DNA of 32,428 nt from Bacteroidaceae bacterium (GTDB lineage: Bacteria > Bacteroidota > Bacteroidia > Bacteroidales > Bacteroidaceae): assembly GCA_017517605.1 (NCBI GenBank), contig JAFWYQ010000085.1, positions 1 through 32,428 on the forward strand, in the 5' to 3' direction. Position 1 is the first letter of the stretch; the number at the start of each line of letters is the position of its first letter. The notes below the pieces were generated by a model that made no database searches, was not told the DNA's origin, and was given only the letters and a program-made list of their open reading frames with translations. Made by a program: the position numbers and the translations under genes. Below are positions 24,225-32,428 of the stretch, piece after piece.

Positions 24225-25568
24225 CTATCTTCTCTTTCTTCTACGACGATAGCGATTGCGCTGTTGGTTGCGGCGGAATTTCTTTACTTTATTGACAACA
24301 ACAACGACAAAAAGAATACCAATGACAGCAAAAATAAAGAGGACAAGTCCGGCATTAAGATTATCACCTTTGACACGACTCCACATTTCGAGCACCTTCT
24401 CAAGATCTTCTTTGTTGCTGAAGTCACGAATGACAGCACAACGCTCTATCACTTCACGACTGGGATATTGGATGGGGTCTACCTGTACACTATCAGCATG
24501 AGGACCAAAGAAATAACTAAGATCAGAATAGGTATCAAGGGTTGTATCAATCTTAGCCTCAAGGATTTCGTCTGTAGCAACAGCTGAGACGTAACCGATA
24601 GCATCCATATTGCGTAAGGCTATATCGGGACGGCACATATAATTAATGAACCAACTGGCAGCTTTTACATTGCGTGAATACTTGGGGATAACCCAACCGT
24701 CGAACCACACATTACTTCCTTCGATGGGTACAACATAATCAAGCTCTACACCTACTTCAGCAGCCTCTTCAATAGCCCAAACGGCATCACCACTCCAGGT
24801 GAAGTTGATAAGAACCTTTCCCTTTGTCATCATTTCTTTACCAAAGTCAGCTTCCCAACCTGCAATATTAGGTTTCATCTGCTTCAAACACTCTTCTGCA
24901 GTAGCAATAGCCTCAGCTGAGTTGTCGTTCATCAATTGTTCTACGGAAACTTCACCTCGACGAAGACGGTCAGCATTGGCATAAATGATGGCTGTACCAT
25001 AACAATCACGATAACTATCCTTCATCAGAATCGTATTCTTGAACTTAGGGTTCCACAGACTCTTCCACGTGAAGGCTTCCTCTTCAGTAACGAGGGATTT
25101 ATTATAGAGAATACCTGCTGTACCCCACATGTATGCAACAGCATAATCAGTAACAAGACGACCATCGGTTATCATCTTATTCAGCTCACGTTGAATGTAA
25201 GGAGTAAGATTGTCAATATAATCAGGAGTATTGCCGAAATCGCGATCAATAGGAAGGAGCATATCCTTCTTCATCATACGTTCAATTATGTATTCTGAAG
25301 GACAAACGACATCAAAATCCTCGTGTCCGCGCTCAATCTTTGTGAGCATCACCTCATTGATATCAAACACTTGATAAATAACCTCGATGTCTTCGCCTGT
25401 CTGCTCTTTAAACCATTCAGGAAACTCGGCCAAAACATCTTCATCGATATAATCAGCCCAGTTATAGACTTTCAGAATGTGACTACGCTCTTCTGCAGAG
25501 CGCACACAACCGCCCAAAATAAGAAGGGCAAGGAAGAAGGGAAGAATATATTTCATTTTTTTGAGCAT
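24225..25568 (-). CDS. potD: Polyamine ABC transporter substrate-binding lipoprotein with C-terminal membrane segment
   Basis: A 447-residue protein. Lipobox LILGGC places the lipidated Cys at residue 21. The binding domain starts ILKVYNWADYIDEDVL, with the aspartate- and aromatic-containing features of PotD/PotF (YNWADYI; later WGTAGILYN and VNFTWSGDA-type segments, here LINFTWSGDAVWAIEEA). Unusually, residues about 406-425 form a second hydrophobic helix and 427-447 an Arg/Lys-rich tail (RRNQQRNRYRRRRKRR). PotD of other bacteria ends after about 350 residues. The tail would lie in the cytoplasm next to the transporter if the helix spans the membrane. Last pot gene; stop is TAG. Confidence 0.88.
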   Translation of the reverse strand: MLKKMKYILPFFLALLILGGCVRSAEERSHILKVYNWADYIDEDVLAEFPEWFKEQTGEDIEVIYQVFDINEVMLTKIERGHEDFDVVCPSEYIIERMMKKDMLLPIDRDFGNTPDYIDNLTPYIQRELNKMITDGRLVTDYAVAYMWGTAGILYNKSLVTEEEAFTWKSLWNPKFKNTILMKDSYRDCYGTAIIYANADRLRRGEVSVEQLMNDNSAEAIATAEECLKQMKPNIAGWEADFGKEMMTKGKVLINFTWSGDAVWAIEEAAEVGVELDYVVPIEGSNVWFDGWVIPKYSRNVKAASWFINYMCRPDIALRNMDAIGYVSAVATDEILEAKIDTTLDTYSDLSYFFGPHADSVQVDPIQYPSREVIERCAVIRDFSNKEDLEKVLEMWSRVKGDNLNAGLVLFIFAVIGILFVVVVVNKVKKFRRNQQRNRYRRRRKRR

Positions 25569-25665
25569 TGTTCTACTATATTTTGGAAACGCAGAGACAC
25601 GGAAACAAAGAGTTCATAATTTCTATTCTGAGAAATTACCTCTATCACGTCCGTGTATTCTGATT

Positions 25666-26457
25666 TTACTCTTGTTTCTGTTTCTCTGCACGACGGTTAA
25701 TGACAATCAGTAATACCAATACCGTAACAAAGATAATGGTTGATAGTGGTCGCAACTCAGGTGTCAATCCACCTTTGCGTGCATCGGCATAGATATAGGT
25801 AGAGAGCGTCTCTAAGCCTTCGTTACCAATAGTAAAAATAGTAACGGCAAAATCGTCAATCGAAAGAGTGAAGGCCAAAATAAACCCGCTAATCATACCT
25901 GGAAGTATCTCAGGCAAAATCACCTTACGAAGGGCTTGAAAAGGTGTAGCACCAAGGTCAAGAGCCGCTTCGTAAATATTAGGATTCATTTTCTTCAAAC
26001 GAGGCATTACACTCAACACTACATAAGGTGTACAGAAAGAGATATGAGCCAACACTACGGTTGTGAATCCTTGTGAAATACCAAAACTGACAAACAGCAG
26101 AAAGAGAGACACACCAGTAATGATATCAGGGTTCATAATGGGAATGTTATTCACAAAATTCATAGCAGCCCGTTGGCGACTACGCAAATTGTAAATACCT
26201 ATAGCCGCAATACTCCCCAATACAGTAGATACCGTGGCTGCTATCAACGCGATTAGAAATGTGTTGATGATAGCATTGGTCAACGAATGATGCATTCCAC
26301 CAGAGAAGAGCGAACTGTAAAGATTGAATGAAAAGCCAGTCCAGTTACCTAAAACTTTCGCCTCAGTAAAGGAAAAAATCATGATAATCAATATGGGAGA
26401 ATAGAGCAGGGCCAACAACAGCCACAGATACCCTTTGGCAAGAATTGTCTTCATCAT
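25666..26457 (-). CDS. potC: Polyamine ABC transporter permease
   Basis: A 263-residue inner-membrane permease with six helices. The EAA loop EAALDLGATPFQALRKVILP near 160-180 docks with PotA. NIPIMNPDIITGVSLFLLF and FILAFTLSIDDFAVT are typical of PotC. Its start codon overlaps the potB stop (ATGA), showing translational coupling. Confidence 0.93.
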   Translation of the reverse strand: MMKTILAKGYLWLLLALLYSPILIIMIFSFTEAKVLGNWTGFSFNLYSSLFSGGMHHSLTNAIINTFLIALIAATVSTVLGSIAAIGIYNLRSRQRAAMNFVNNIPIMNPDIITGVSLFLLFVSFGISQGFTTVVLAHISFCTPYVVLSVMPRLKKMNPNIYEAALDLGATPFQALRKVILPEILPGMISGFILAFTLSIDDFAVTIFTIGNEGLETLSTYIYADARKGGLTPELRPLSTIIFVTVLVLLIVINRRAEKQKQE

Positions 26458-27254
26458 ATCACACCTCCACTTTCATTTTGTGCATTATCCTCGTCGTTGC
26501 TAAAGAAAGACATAATAGCAATCAAAAGCAACATGATGAGAGAAAGGGCTGCACCATAATTCCACATTCCGTTATATATATTCTCCTGCACGGTAGTACC
26601 GAAAAGTTTTATATTATTCATTGTCAGCAACTCTGCTATGGCAAAAGTGGATACGGTAGGCATAAACACCATCAATATACCACTGAAAATACCTGGCATA
26701 GAAAGAGGAAGAACAACCTTTGTAAAGACTTTCAAGGGATTGGCACCCAAGTCTTGCGCTGCTTCAATGAGACTCTGATCCATCTTCTGCAACGTATTGT
26801 AGATGGGGTAAATCATAAATGGCAGGAAATTATACACCATGCCAAAGATAAGGGCACCTTCACCCAAAGGTAATTTCAAGAAATCGAACAAAGCCACAGT
26901 CGCAAGAGTACGAATAAGGATATTCACCCACATAGGAAGGATAAAAAGCACCACCATCGTCTTGGAAGTCTTAAACTGCTTCTGACTCATAATGTAGGCA
27001 GCAGGATATCCTAATACCAAACATAGGATAGTTGTAATCATTGCAATACCTATTGAATAAATAAAGGTATTCACCGCCTCGGGATGTACCATAAACTTAC
27101 GGAAGTTGCCGAGTGTAAAGGCTCCTTCTTCATCCGTAAATGCGTATGCTACAATGAGCACCAAAGGCACAACCACAAACACAAGCAGGAAGATGGCATA
27201 AGGTATCGACCAACTTCTGCGACGCATGAAAAATTGAGAAAGTTTGTTGAGCAT
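26454..27254 (-). CDS. potB: Polyamine ABC transporter permease
   Basis: A 266-residue inner-membrane permease, six helices. EAA loop EAAQDLGANPLKVFTKVVLP around 165-184 and FMPTVSTFAIAELL near 200-215 fit PotB. It ends inside the potC start (4-bp overlap). The gap to potA is 111 bp and shows no clear terminator. Confidence 0.93.
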   Translation of the reverse strand: MLNKLSQFFMRRRSWSIPYAIFLLVFVVVPLVLIVAYAFTDEEGAFTLGNFRKFMVHPEAVNTFIYSIGIAMITTILCLVLGYPAAYIMSQKQFKTSKTMVVLFILPMWVNILIRTLATVALFDFLKLPLGEGALIFGMVYNFLPFMIYPIYNTLQKMDQSLIEAAQDLGANPLKVFTKVVLPLSMPGIFSGILMVFMPTVSTFAIAELLTMNNIKLFGTTVQENIYNGMWNYGAALSLIMLLLIAIMSFFSNDEDNAQNESGGVI

Positions 27255-27365
27255 GAGTTCTTTATATAGCTCTGTTTCCCGAATTACTTCTGAATGAGGG
27301 AGGAGTAAAAGGTTCTTTTTAATTATCTACACTCTCCCCTTAGAGAAGGCGGGATTAGTCTGTTA

Positions 27366-28748
27366 TTAATTCATTACCACTCTAATATCTTCCGGTGCAA
27401 TCGTTATACCTACGCGGTCGCCATCATCCCACACATCGTTGGTGTCGACATAGACATCCTCATCCCAATCAGAACGCACGGTAAGATGATAATGGTCACC
27501 CTTATAAAGTATAAAGTTTACATCGCCCGTAAGCATACCGTCCTCTTCGTTATCTTGAAGAGTCACACGGTTAAAATCAACCTCAACCTGTACTGTTGCT
27601 CCTGACTCGATATCCTTCACGGGCAGACATTCAAACTCGCGACCAAGGAATTCAACATGAGTTTCATCAACCAAATGTCCTTCAAAGGTATTGCATGTAC
27701 GTTCCTTCTTCATGACGTGTATATCAAAAGGCTTCACCAGCAATCCTACTTCGCGACCGGCTTCAAAGCAATTGTAATCCTGCACCATCAGCTCATAGCC
27801 ATCCTCTGTCTGAACCAACATTTCATAGTGTACCCCCTTGAAGATACAACTTGTCACTTTACCACGAAGTTGCGCCGCATCCGAAGGTTCAAAAATATAG
27901 ATATCCTCGGGACGGATAACCACATCCACGGGAGTATTTTCGCCAAAACCTTCATCTACACATTCGAATTCGTGACCTGCAAAGCTGACAAGTTTATCCT
28001 TCAGCATCGTAGCATTAAGGATATTGCTTTCGCCAATAAAATCGGCCACAAAGGAGTTGATGGGTTCATTATAGATATCGATAGGAGTACCTATCTGCTG
28101 AATCTTTCCTTCGCTCATTACAACAATGGTATCGCTCAAGGTCAAAGCCTCTTCCTGGTCGTGCGTTACATAAACAAATGTTACACCAAGCGATTTATGC
28201 AATTCCTTCAACTCCATCTGCATGTCTTTGCGCATCTTCAAATCAAGAGCAGCCAAAGGTTCGTCCAACAGGAGCACTTCGGGATTGTTTACAATGGCAC
28301 GGGCGATGGCTACACGCTGCTGTTGACCACCCGAGAGAGAATCCACATCGCGATACTCATAGTCGGTCATTCCTACCATTTTCAACGCACTCTTCACCTT
28401 CTTTTCAATCACAGAAGCAGGCAATTTCTTCAGTTTAAGGCCGAAAGCAATATTGTCATACACATTCAAATGGGGGAACAATGCATACTTCTGAAATACA
28501 GTATTCACCGGTCGCATGTGTGGAGGTGTCTGCGTTATCTCCTGTCCGCTGATACGAATCTCGCCTTCTGATGCTGTTTGAAATCCGGCAATCAGACGCA
28601 GAAGCGTTGTCTTACCACACCCAGAAGGGCCGAGGATGGTTACAAACTCTCCCTTCTTAACTTTCAAATTAATGTTGTCCAGCGCCACCTTCTCTCCGAA
28701 GTATTTCGACACATTCTGAACCTCAATGATATAATTTGCTTGTTGCAT
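27366..28748 (-). CDS. potA: Polyamine ABC transporter ATP-binding protein with two TOBE regions
   Basis: A 460-residue ATPase. Walker A GPSGCGKT (40-47), Q-loop [10 protein letters not shown] (Q86), signature LSGGQQQ (138-144), Walker [12 protein letters not shown] (159-169) and the switch His in YVTHDQEEA. The C-terminal part after about 240 is longer than in E. coli PotA (378): it contains two related TOBE-like units, each with a ...EF-EC-... strand and ending RPEDIYIF (near 300) and APEDIRVV (at the very end). First gene of potABCD, with a strong promoter upstream. Confidence 0.93.
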   Translation of the reverse strand: MQQANYIIEVQNVSKYFGEKVALDNINLKVKKGEFVTILGPSGCGKTTLLRLIAGFQTASEGEIRISGQEITQTPPHMRPVNTVFQKYALFPHLNVYDNIAFGLKLKKLPASVIEKKVKSALKMVGMTDYEYRDVDSLSGGQQQRVAIARAIVNNPEVLLLDEPLAALDLKMRKDMQMELKELHKSLGVTFVYVTHDQEEALTLSDTIVVMSEGKIQQIGTPIDIYNEPINSFVADFIGESNILNATMLKDKLVSFAGHEFECVDEGFGENTPVDVVIRPEDIYIFEPSDAAQLRGKVTSCIFKGVHYEMLVQTEDGYELMVQDYNCFEAGREVGLLVKPFDIHVMKKERTCNTFEGHLVDETHVEFLGREFECLPVKDIESGATVQVEVDFNRVTLQDNEEDGMLTGDVNFILYKGDHYHLTVRSDWDEDVYVDTNDVWDDGDRVGITIAPEDIRVVMN

Positions 28749-28795
28749 TTTGTCAGTTAATCGCTACATAAAATTATCACAAAGGAAATTGAGCG

Positions 28796-28826
28796 CAAAA
28801 ATATGAATAAAATTCATATGAACAAA
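28796..28826 (-). promoter_or_regulatory. potABCD promoter with an inverted repeat in the spacer
   Basis: On the minus strand, TTTG (28823-28826) is followed by exactly 19 nt and TATTTTTG (28796-28803), the canonical Bacteroidales promoter layout. The spacer contains a perfect inverted repeat, ATATGAAT (28801-28808) and ATTCATAT (28812-28819), centred between the two boxes. Its position fits a repressor operator. It is 48 bp upstream of the potA ATG. Confidence 0.75.
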
Positions 28827-28890
28827 GATATATTATAGAAATATGAAAAATCGAAGCAAAAATCCCTTTTATACATATATAATAAAAGGA

Positions 28891-28918
28891 GTGGGAGTAC
28901 CAATCAAGGTACCCCCAC
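28891..28918 (-). terminator. Intrinsic terminator of alaS
   Basis: GTGGGAGTACC (28891-28901) pairs with GGTACCCCCAC (28908-28918), 10 of 11 positions, loop AATCAA. On the minus strand it is followed by TCCTTTTATT. It is 56 bp past the alaS stop codon. Confidence 0.85.
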
Positions 28919-28973
28919 CCTTCTTATACAGTTAAGAATTTTCAATTTCCGTATATAGGATAATTAAAGATAC

Positions 28974-31592
28974 TTACCCTTGTGCCAACTCAACGACCTT
29001 TTCTACTGCAGAGATAATTCCTTCAGGATTCTTACCACCAGCAGTAGCGAAATGAGGTTGGCCACCACCGCCACCTTGGATAAGTTTGGCAGCTTCCTTC
29101 ACCAAAGCACCGGCTTTAAGACCAGCAGCCACGAGGTCATCGCTAATCATTACGGTAAGCATAGGCTTGCCTTCGTTAACACTTCCTGCGACAAAAAGGA
29201 GTTTTTCGGAGATTGCCTGACGCACCTGGAAAGCGATATTCTTTACTGCATCAGCAGGCATAGGAAGAATGGCTTTTACCACCTTCATACCACCAATTTC
29301 CTTGGCCTCAGCAATAAGGCGGTTCTTCACCTCAGCTTCCTTCTCCTTCATAAAATCTTCCACCTGCTTCTTCAAGCCTACATTTTCTTCAATATGCTTG
29401 CGGATGGCAGCTTTCAAGTCGGGGGCATTGTTGAAGAGAGCCTTCAAATCGGCCATAGTATCTTGGATAGCATCGAGCATAGCCTCAACCTTTTCACCCG
29501 TGATGGCTTCGATACGGCGTACGCCTGCAGCAACACTACTTTCTGAGATAATCTTCACCATACCAATTTTACCGGTAGCCGATACGTGAGTACCTCCACA
29601 GAATTCTACCGAAGAACCGAATTGTACAACACGTACACGGTCGCCATACTTCTCGCCAAAGAGGGCGATAGCACCAAGTTCTTTGGCTTGTTCGATAGGC
29701 AAATCGCGATGGTCGGTCAAGGGTACATTCTCACGAATCTTGGCATTTACCAAATGCTCTACCTTGCGGATTTCTTCGTCAGTCACCTTCTGGAAGTGCG
29801 AGAAGTCAAAACGGAGACTTTCGGGAGTTACCAACGAACCCTTCTGCTCTACATGTGTGCCCAGCACTTCGCGCAAAGCCTCGTCAATCAAGTGGGTACA
29901 TGAGTGGTTGGCTGCACAAGCAACTCGTTTGTCAGTATCCACACAAGCCATCATCGGCGCCTCAGGATGTTCGGGCAATTTCTTGGCAATATGGATAGGA
30001 AGGTTATTTTCCTTCTTGGTATCAACGATGTCAATGGTTTCGAACTCACTTACCAACACACCGGTATCACCTACCTGACCACCACTTTCGGCGTAGAAAG
30101 GTGTCTTGTCGAGCACAATCTGATAGAGTGTCTGATTCTTCTGCTTCACCTGACGGTAGCGGAGGATGCTGGTTTCGTATTCGGTATAGTCGTAGCCGAC
30201 GAACTCGGTGTCGCCTTCCTTCAAGGTCACCCAGTCGCCTGTCTCCACGGCAGCGGCATTGCGTGCACGCTCCTTCTGTTGTTGCATCTGGATGTTGAAC
30301 TCGTCGATGTTTACGGTCAAGCCATTTTCGCGACAAATCAACTCTGTCAAGTCGAGAGGGAAACCGTATGTATCATAAAGGGTAAAGGCATTCACACCAT
30401 TGATTTCGGTCTTGCCGGCTGCCTTCACTTCGGCCATCACCTTGTCGAGCAGGCGGATACCTGTTTCCAAAGTGCGGAGGAAGGATTCTTCCTCTTCCTT
30501 CATCACCTTCTCGATAAGTGTCTGCTGAGCCTTCAATTCGGGATATGCACCACCCATATTGTCAATCAATACAGGCAAAAGACGGTACATGAATGCCTCC
30601 TTCTGTCCGAGGAATGTATAACCATATCGGACGGCACGGCGCAAGATACGACGGATAACATATCCGGCCTTGGCATTTGAGGGAAGCTGGCCATCGGTGA
30701 TAGAGAAGGCAATGGTACGGATGTGGTCGGCAATCACGCGCATGGCCACATCGCTTTCGCGGGCGGCGCCATAGTTGATGCCTGCCAATTGGGCGATGGC
30801 ACGGATAATGGGCTGGAAGACATCGGTATCATAGTTCGAAGTCTTGCCTTGCAGAGCCATGCAAAGACGCTCGAATCCCATACCTGTATCAATCACCTTG
30901 GCGGGAAGCCCTTCGAGCGAACCGTCTGCCTTGCGGTTGTATTGCATGAACACGAGGTTCCATATTTCAATCACTTGCGGGTGGTCGTGGTTTACGAGGT
31001 CGCGTCCACTTACCTTGGCACGCTCTTCAGCAGGACGGAGGTCGATGTGAATCTCTGAACAAGGTCCGCAAGGACCTGTATCTCCCATCTCCCAGAAGTT
31101 ATCCTTCTTGTTACCATTGATAATATGGTCTTTGGGCGAATATTGTTCCCAATAGCTTGCAGCCTCGTCATCGCGTCCGAGGTTTTCCTCTGGACTTCCT
31201 TCAAATACCGTTGCATAGAGGTGCTCGGGATTCAATTTCAATACATCCACCAGATACTCCCATGCCCAACTGATAGCCTCCTTCTTGAAATAGTCACCGA
31301 ACGACCAGTTGCCAAGCATCTCAAACATGGTATGATGATAGGTGTCGTGTCCTACCTCCTCCAGGTCGTTGTGCTTTCCACTTACACGCAGACACTTCTG
31401 CGAGTCGGCCACACGCTTGCTCTTGGCAGGTGCATTACCGAGGATAATATCCTTGAACTGGTTCATACCGGCATTGGTAAACATCAATGTGGGGTCGTCC
31501 TTAACCACCATAGGAGCCGAGGGAACAATCAAGTGTTCTTTCGACTCAAAAAAACTCTTGAACGAGTCTCTGATTTCGTTTGCTGTCAACAT
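28974..31592 (-). CDS. alaS: Alanyl-tRNA synthetase
   Basis: An 872-residue class II synthetase, usual length. The catalytic core (1-about 250) includes [16 protein letters not shown] and the GMGFERL motif 3 segment. The editing domain has the zinc ligands H563xxxH567 (NHSCTHLID) and C665xxxH669 (FCGGTHV), needed to clear Ser- and Gly-tRNA(Ala). The C-terminal DHHA1/C-Ala domain has the glycine-rich [16 protein letters not shown] near 838-853. Single-gene transcription unit, divergent from the M23 gene. Confidence 0.98.
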   Translation of the reverse strand: MLTANEIRDSFKSFFESKEHLIVPSAPMVVKDDPTLMFTNAGMNQFKDIILGNAPAKSKRVADSQKCLRVSGKHNDLEEVGHDTYHHTMFEMLGNWSFGDYFKKEAISWAWEYLVDVLKLNPEHLYATVFEGSPEENLGRDDEAASYWEQYSPKDHIINGNKKDNFWEMGDTGPCGPCSEIHIDLRPAEERAKVSGRDLVNHDHPQVIEIWNLVFMQYNRKADGSLEGLPAKVIDTGMGFERLCMALQGKTSNYDTDVFQPIIRAIAQLAGINYGAARESDVAMRVIADHIRTIAFSITDGQLPSNAKAGYVIRRILRRAVRYGYTFLGQKEAFMYRLLPVLIDNMGGAYPELKAQQTLIEKVMKEEEESFLRTLETGIRLLDKVMAEVKAAGKTEINGVNAFTLYDTYGFPLDLTELICRENGLTVNIDEFNIQMQQQKERARNAAAVETGDWVTLKEGDTEFVGYDYTEYETSILRYRQVKQKNQTLYQIVLDKTPFYAESGGQVGDTGVLVSEFETIDIVDTKKENNLPIHIAKKLPEHPEAPMMACVDTDKRVACAANHSCTHLIDEALREVLGTHVEQKGSLVTPESLRFDFSHFQKVTDEEIRKVEHLVNAKIRENVPLTDHRDLPIEQAKELGAIALFGEKYGDRVRVVQFGSSVEFCGGTHVSATGKIGMVKIISESSVAAGVRRIEAITGEKVEAMLDAIQDTMADLKALFNNAPDLKAAIRKHIEENVGLKKQVEDFMKEKEAEVKNRLIAEAKEIGGMKVVKAILPMPADAVKNIAFQVRQAISEKLLFVAGSVNEGKPMLTVMISDDLVAAGLKAGALVKEAAKLIQGGGGGQPHFATAGGKNPEGIISAVEKVVELAQG

Positions 31593-31628
31593 ATATTATA
31601 CGTATAAATTTTAATTTCTGAAAAATGA

Positions 31629-31660
31629 TTTGCAAAGATACGCTCTTTTTCGTATTTTTG
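31629..31660 (+). promoter_or_regulatory. Promoter of the M23 peptidase gene
   Basis: TTTG (31629-31632), 20-nt spacer, TATTTTTG (31653-31660): canonical Bacteroidales layout. The leader is about 65 nt. The spacer contains the alaS -7 element on the other strand. Confidence 0.7.
31633..31640 (-). promoter_or_regulatory. -7 element of alaS
   Basis: The minus strand reads TATCTTTG, an exact match, 41 bp before the alaS ATG. It overlaps the M23 promoter region, so the two transcription complexes would compete or be coordinated. Confidence 0.6.
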
Positions 31661-31733
31661 CACCCATAATTGGATAAAAGTTAATCAAGATAGGTGTAAA
31701 TAAGTCCTTTTCACCTAAAATTGGAGAAAATAT

Positions 31734-32428
31734 ATGCGAAAAGAATACTATATCTATAATCCGGAGACGAGCAACTACGAACGCGCCAAATCCACCCCAC
31801 GCCAACGGACACTCGGCATTTTGCAACGCATCTTTTATGCGGCAGGAATATTGGTGATTCTTTTCGGAGGGCTATATTGGTTTCTGGGTACTCCTTCCGA
31901 AAATGCCCTCCGCATCGAAAACTCTGAGCTGGAAGCACGATACGAAGTGCTTTCGCATCAACTGGACGAAGCACTGGGAGTGCTGGAGGACTTGCAACAA
32001 CGCGACGACAACCTTTACCGCGTAATCCTGCAAACCGACCCCATATCACCCTATATACGGAAATCGGGCAATGGAAACATCAACCGGTATGAGCATCTGG
32101 AAGATATGGCCAATGCAGACATGATTATAGAGAACTCTCAAAAAATCGATTTCCTGAAGCGCCAATTGTACATCCAATCCAAATCGTACGACGAAATCAT
32201 TGCCTTATGCAAGCAGAATGACGAACGCTTGCAATGCATCCCCGCCATACAACCCGTATCGAACAAAGACCTGAAATATACGGCATCGGGATACGGACGA
32301 CGCATTGACCCCATCTACAAGACGGTGAAATTCCACCACGGCATGGACTTCTCGGCCAACACGGGCACACCGGTGTATGCCACAGGAAATGCCACCGTCA
32401 TCAAATGCGGATGGCAAAGCGGATACGG
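31734..32428 (+). CDS. M23-family (LytM-type) peptidase, membrane-anchored (partial)
   Basis: I translated from the ATG at 31734; 231 codons are open to the window end. A cytoplasmic N-terminus of about 28 residues is followed by one TM helix (about 29-51), a coiled-coil-like stretch (about 56-150, for example ENSELEARYEVLSHQLDEAL), and the start of a LytM domain: SGYGRRIDPIYKTVKFHHGMDFSA, which holds the first zinc-binding HxxxD-type motif (HGMD). The second motif (HxH) lies beyond the window. The layout resembles E. coli MepM and periplasmic EnvC-like proteins that cut peptide cross-links or activate amidases. Whether it keeps all catalytic residues cannot be seen. Confidence 0.88.
   Translation, partial: MRKEYYIYNPETSNYERAKSTPRQRTLGILQRIFYAAGILVILFGGLYWFLGTPSENALRIENSELEARYEVLSHQLDEALGVLEDLQQRDDNLYRVILQTDPISPYIRKSGNGNINRYEHLEDMANADMIIENSQKIDFLKRQLYIQSKSYDEIIALCKQNDERLQCIPAIQPVSNKDLKYTASGYGRRIDPIYKTVKFHHGMDFSANTGTPVYATGNATVIKCGWQSGY

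Noticed and set aside
27657-28571. Long open frame (304 codons) antisense to potA
   Set aside because: It lies entirely opposite a well-identified gene and has no family features; the same applies to long frames opposite uvrA (12218-12898) and alaS (29904-30680).
1-32428. tRNA, rRNA, riboswitch or mobile element
   Set aside because: I looked for cloverleaf T-arm sequences, transposase or integrase genes and terminal repeats and found none that I could support by eye.

Overview
The window looks like chromosomal DNA from a member of the order Bacteroidales (Bacteroides/Prevotella-like; genus not determinable). The evidence is the set of genes (six-gene Na+-NQR operon, a type B sorting-domain protein, PorT-like barrel, tandem FtsX-like permeases without an ATPase, M23 peptidase with N-terminal anchor), near absence of Shine-Dalgarno sequences, and repeated matches to the Bacteroidales promoter form TTTG-N~19-TAnnTTTG. 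I see no phage, insertion sequence, integron, CRISPR array, rRNA or tRNA.

Layout. 1-766 (-): 5' part of a POT/PTR peptide transporter. 879-1712 (-): flavodoxin/ferredoxin fusion (EFR1 type). 1713-2299: a long leader with heptamer repeats and a 22-nt-period hairpin array. 2300-9542 (+): three consecutive FtsX/MacB-like permeases, the last two a partly homogenised duplication. 9632-10120 (-): YbaK-type deacylase; 10190-13018 (-): uvrA; 13126-13851 (-): secreted protein with a type B (gliding-motility-associated) C-terminal domain. 14020-16662 (+): triple-LysM/periplasmic-binding fusion, then a PorT-like outer-membrane barrel. 17062-23169 (-): nqrABCDEF. 23531-28748 (-): potABCD plus a formate/nitrite-type channel. 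28974-31592 (-): alaS, divergent from an M23 peptidase (31734 to the end, +).

How the genes work together. The nqr operon encodes the sodium-pumping NADH:quinone oxidoreductase, but nqrC carries an in-frame TAG at codon 131 upstream of the covalent FMN threonine, while the rest of the reading frame is intact. As written, the pump lacks a complete C subunit. The pot operon imports polyamines and has a textbook promoter with an 8-bp-arm inverted repeat in its spacer. The LysM/PorT pair and the M23 peptidase belong to envelope maintenance.

The strongest unexplained signal is between the genes. Many spacers are built of short-period degenerate tandem repeats, each with its own unit sequence (7, 8, 9 or 22-24 nt). 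The clearest array (2044-2146) has five hairpins on an exact 22-nt period, with a compensatory base-pair change in the stem. Two others (13079-13122 and 16798-16958) have a similar period but unrelated sequence. Three homologous spacers of about 120 bp sit inside the nqr operon at the A/B, D/E and E/F junctions.
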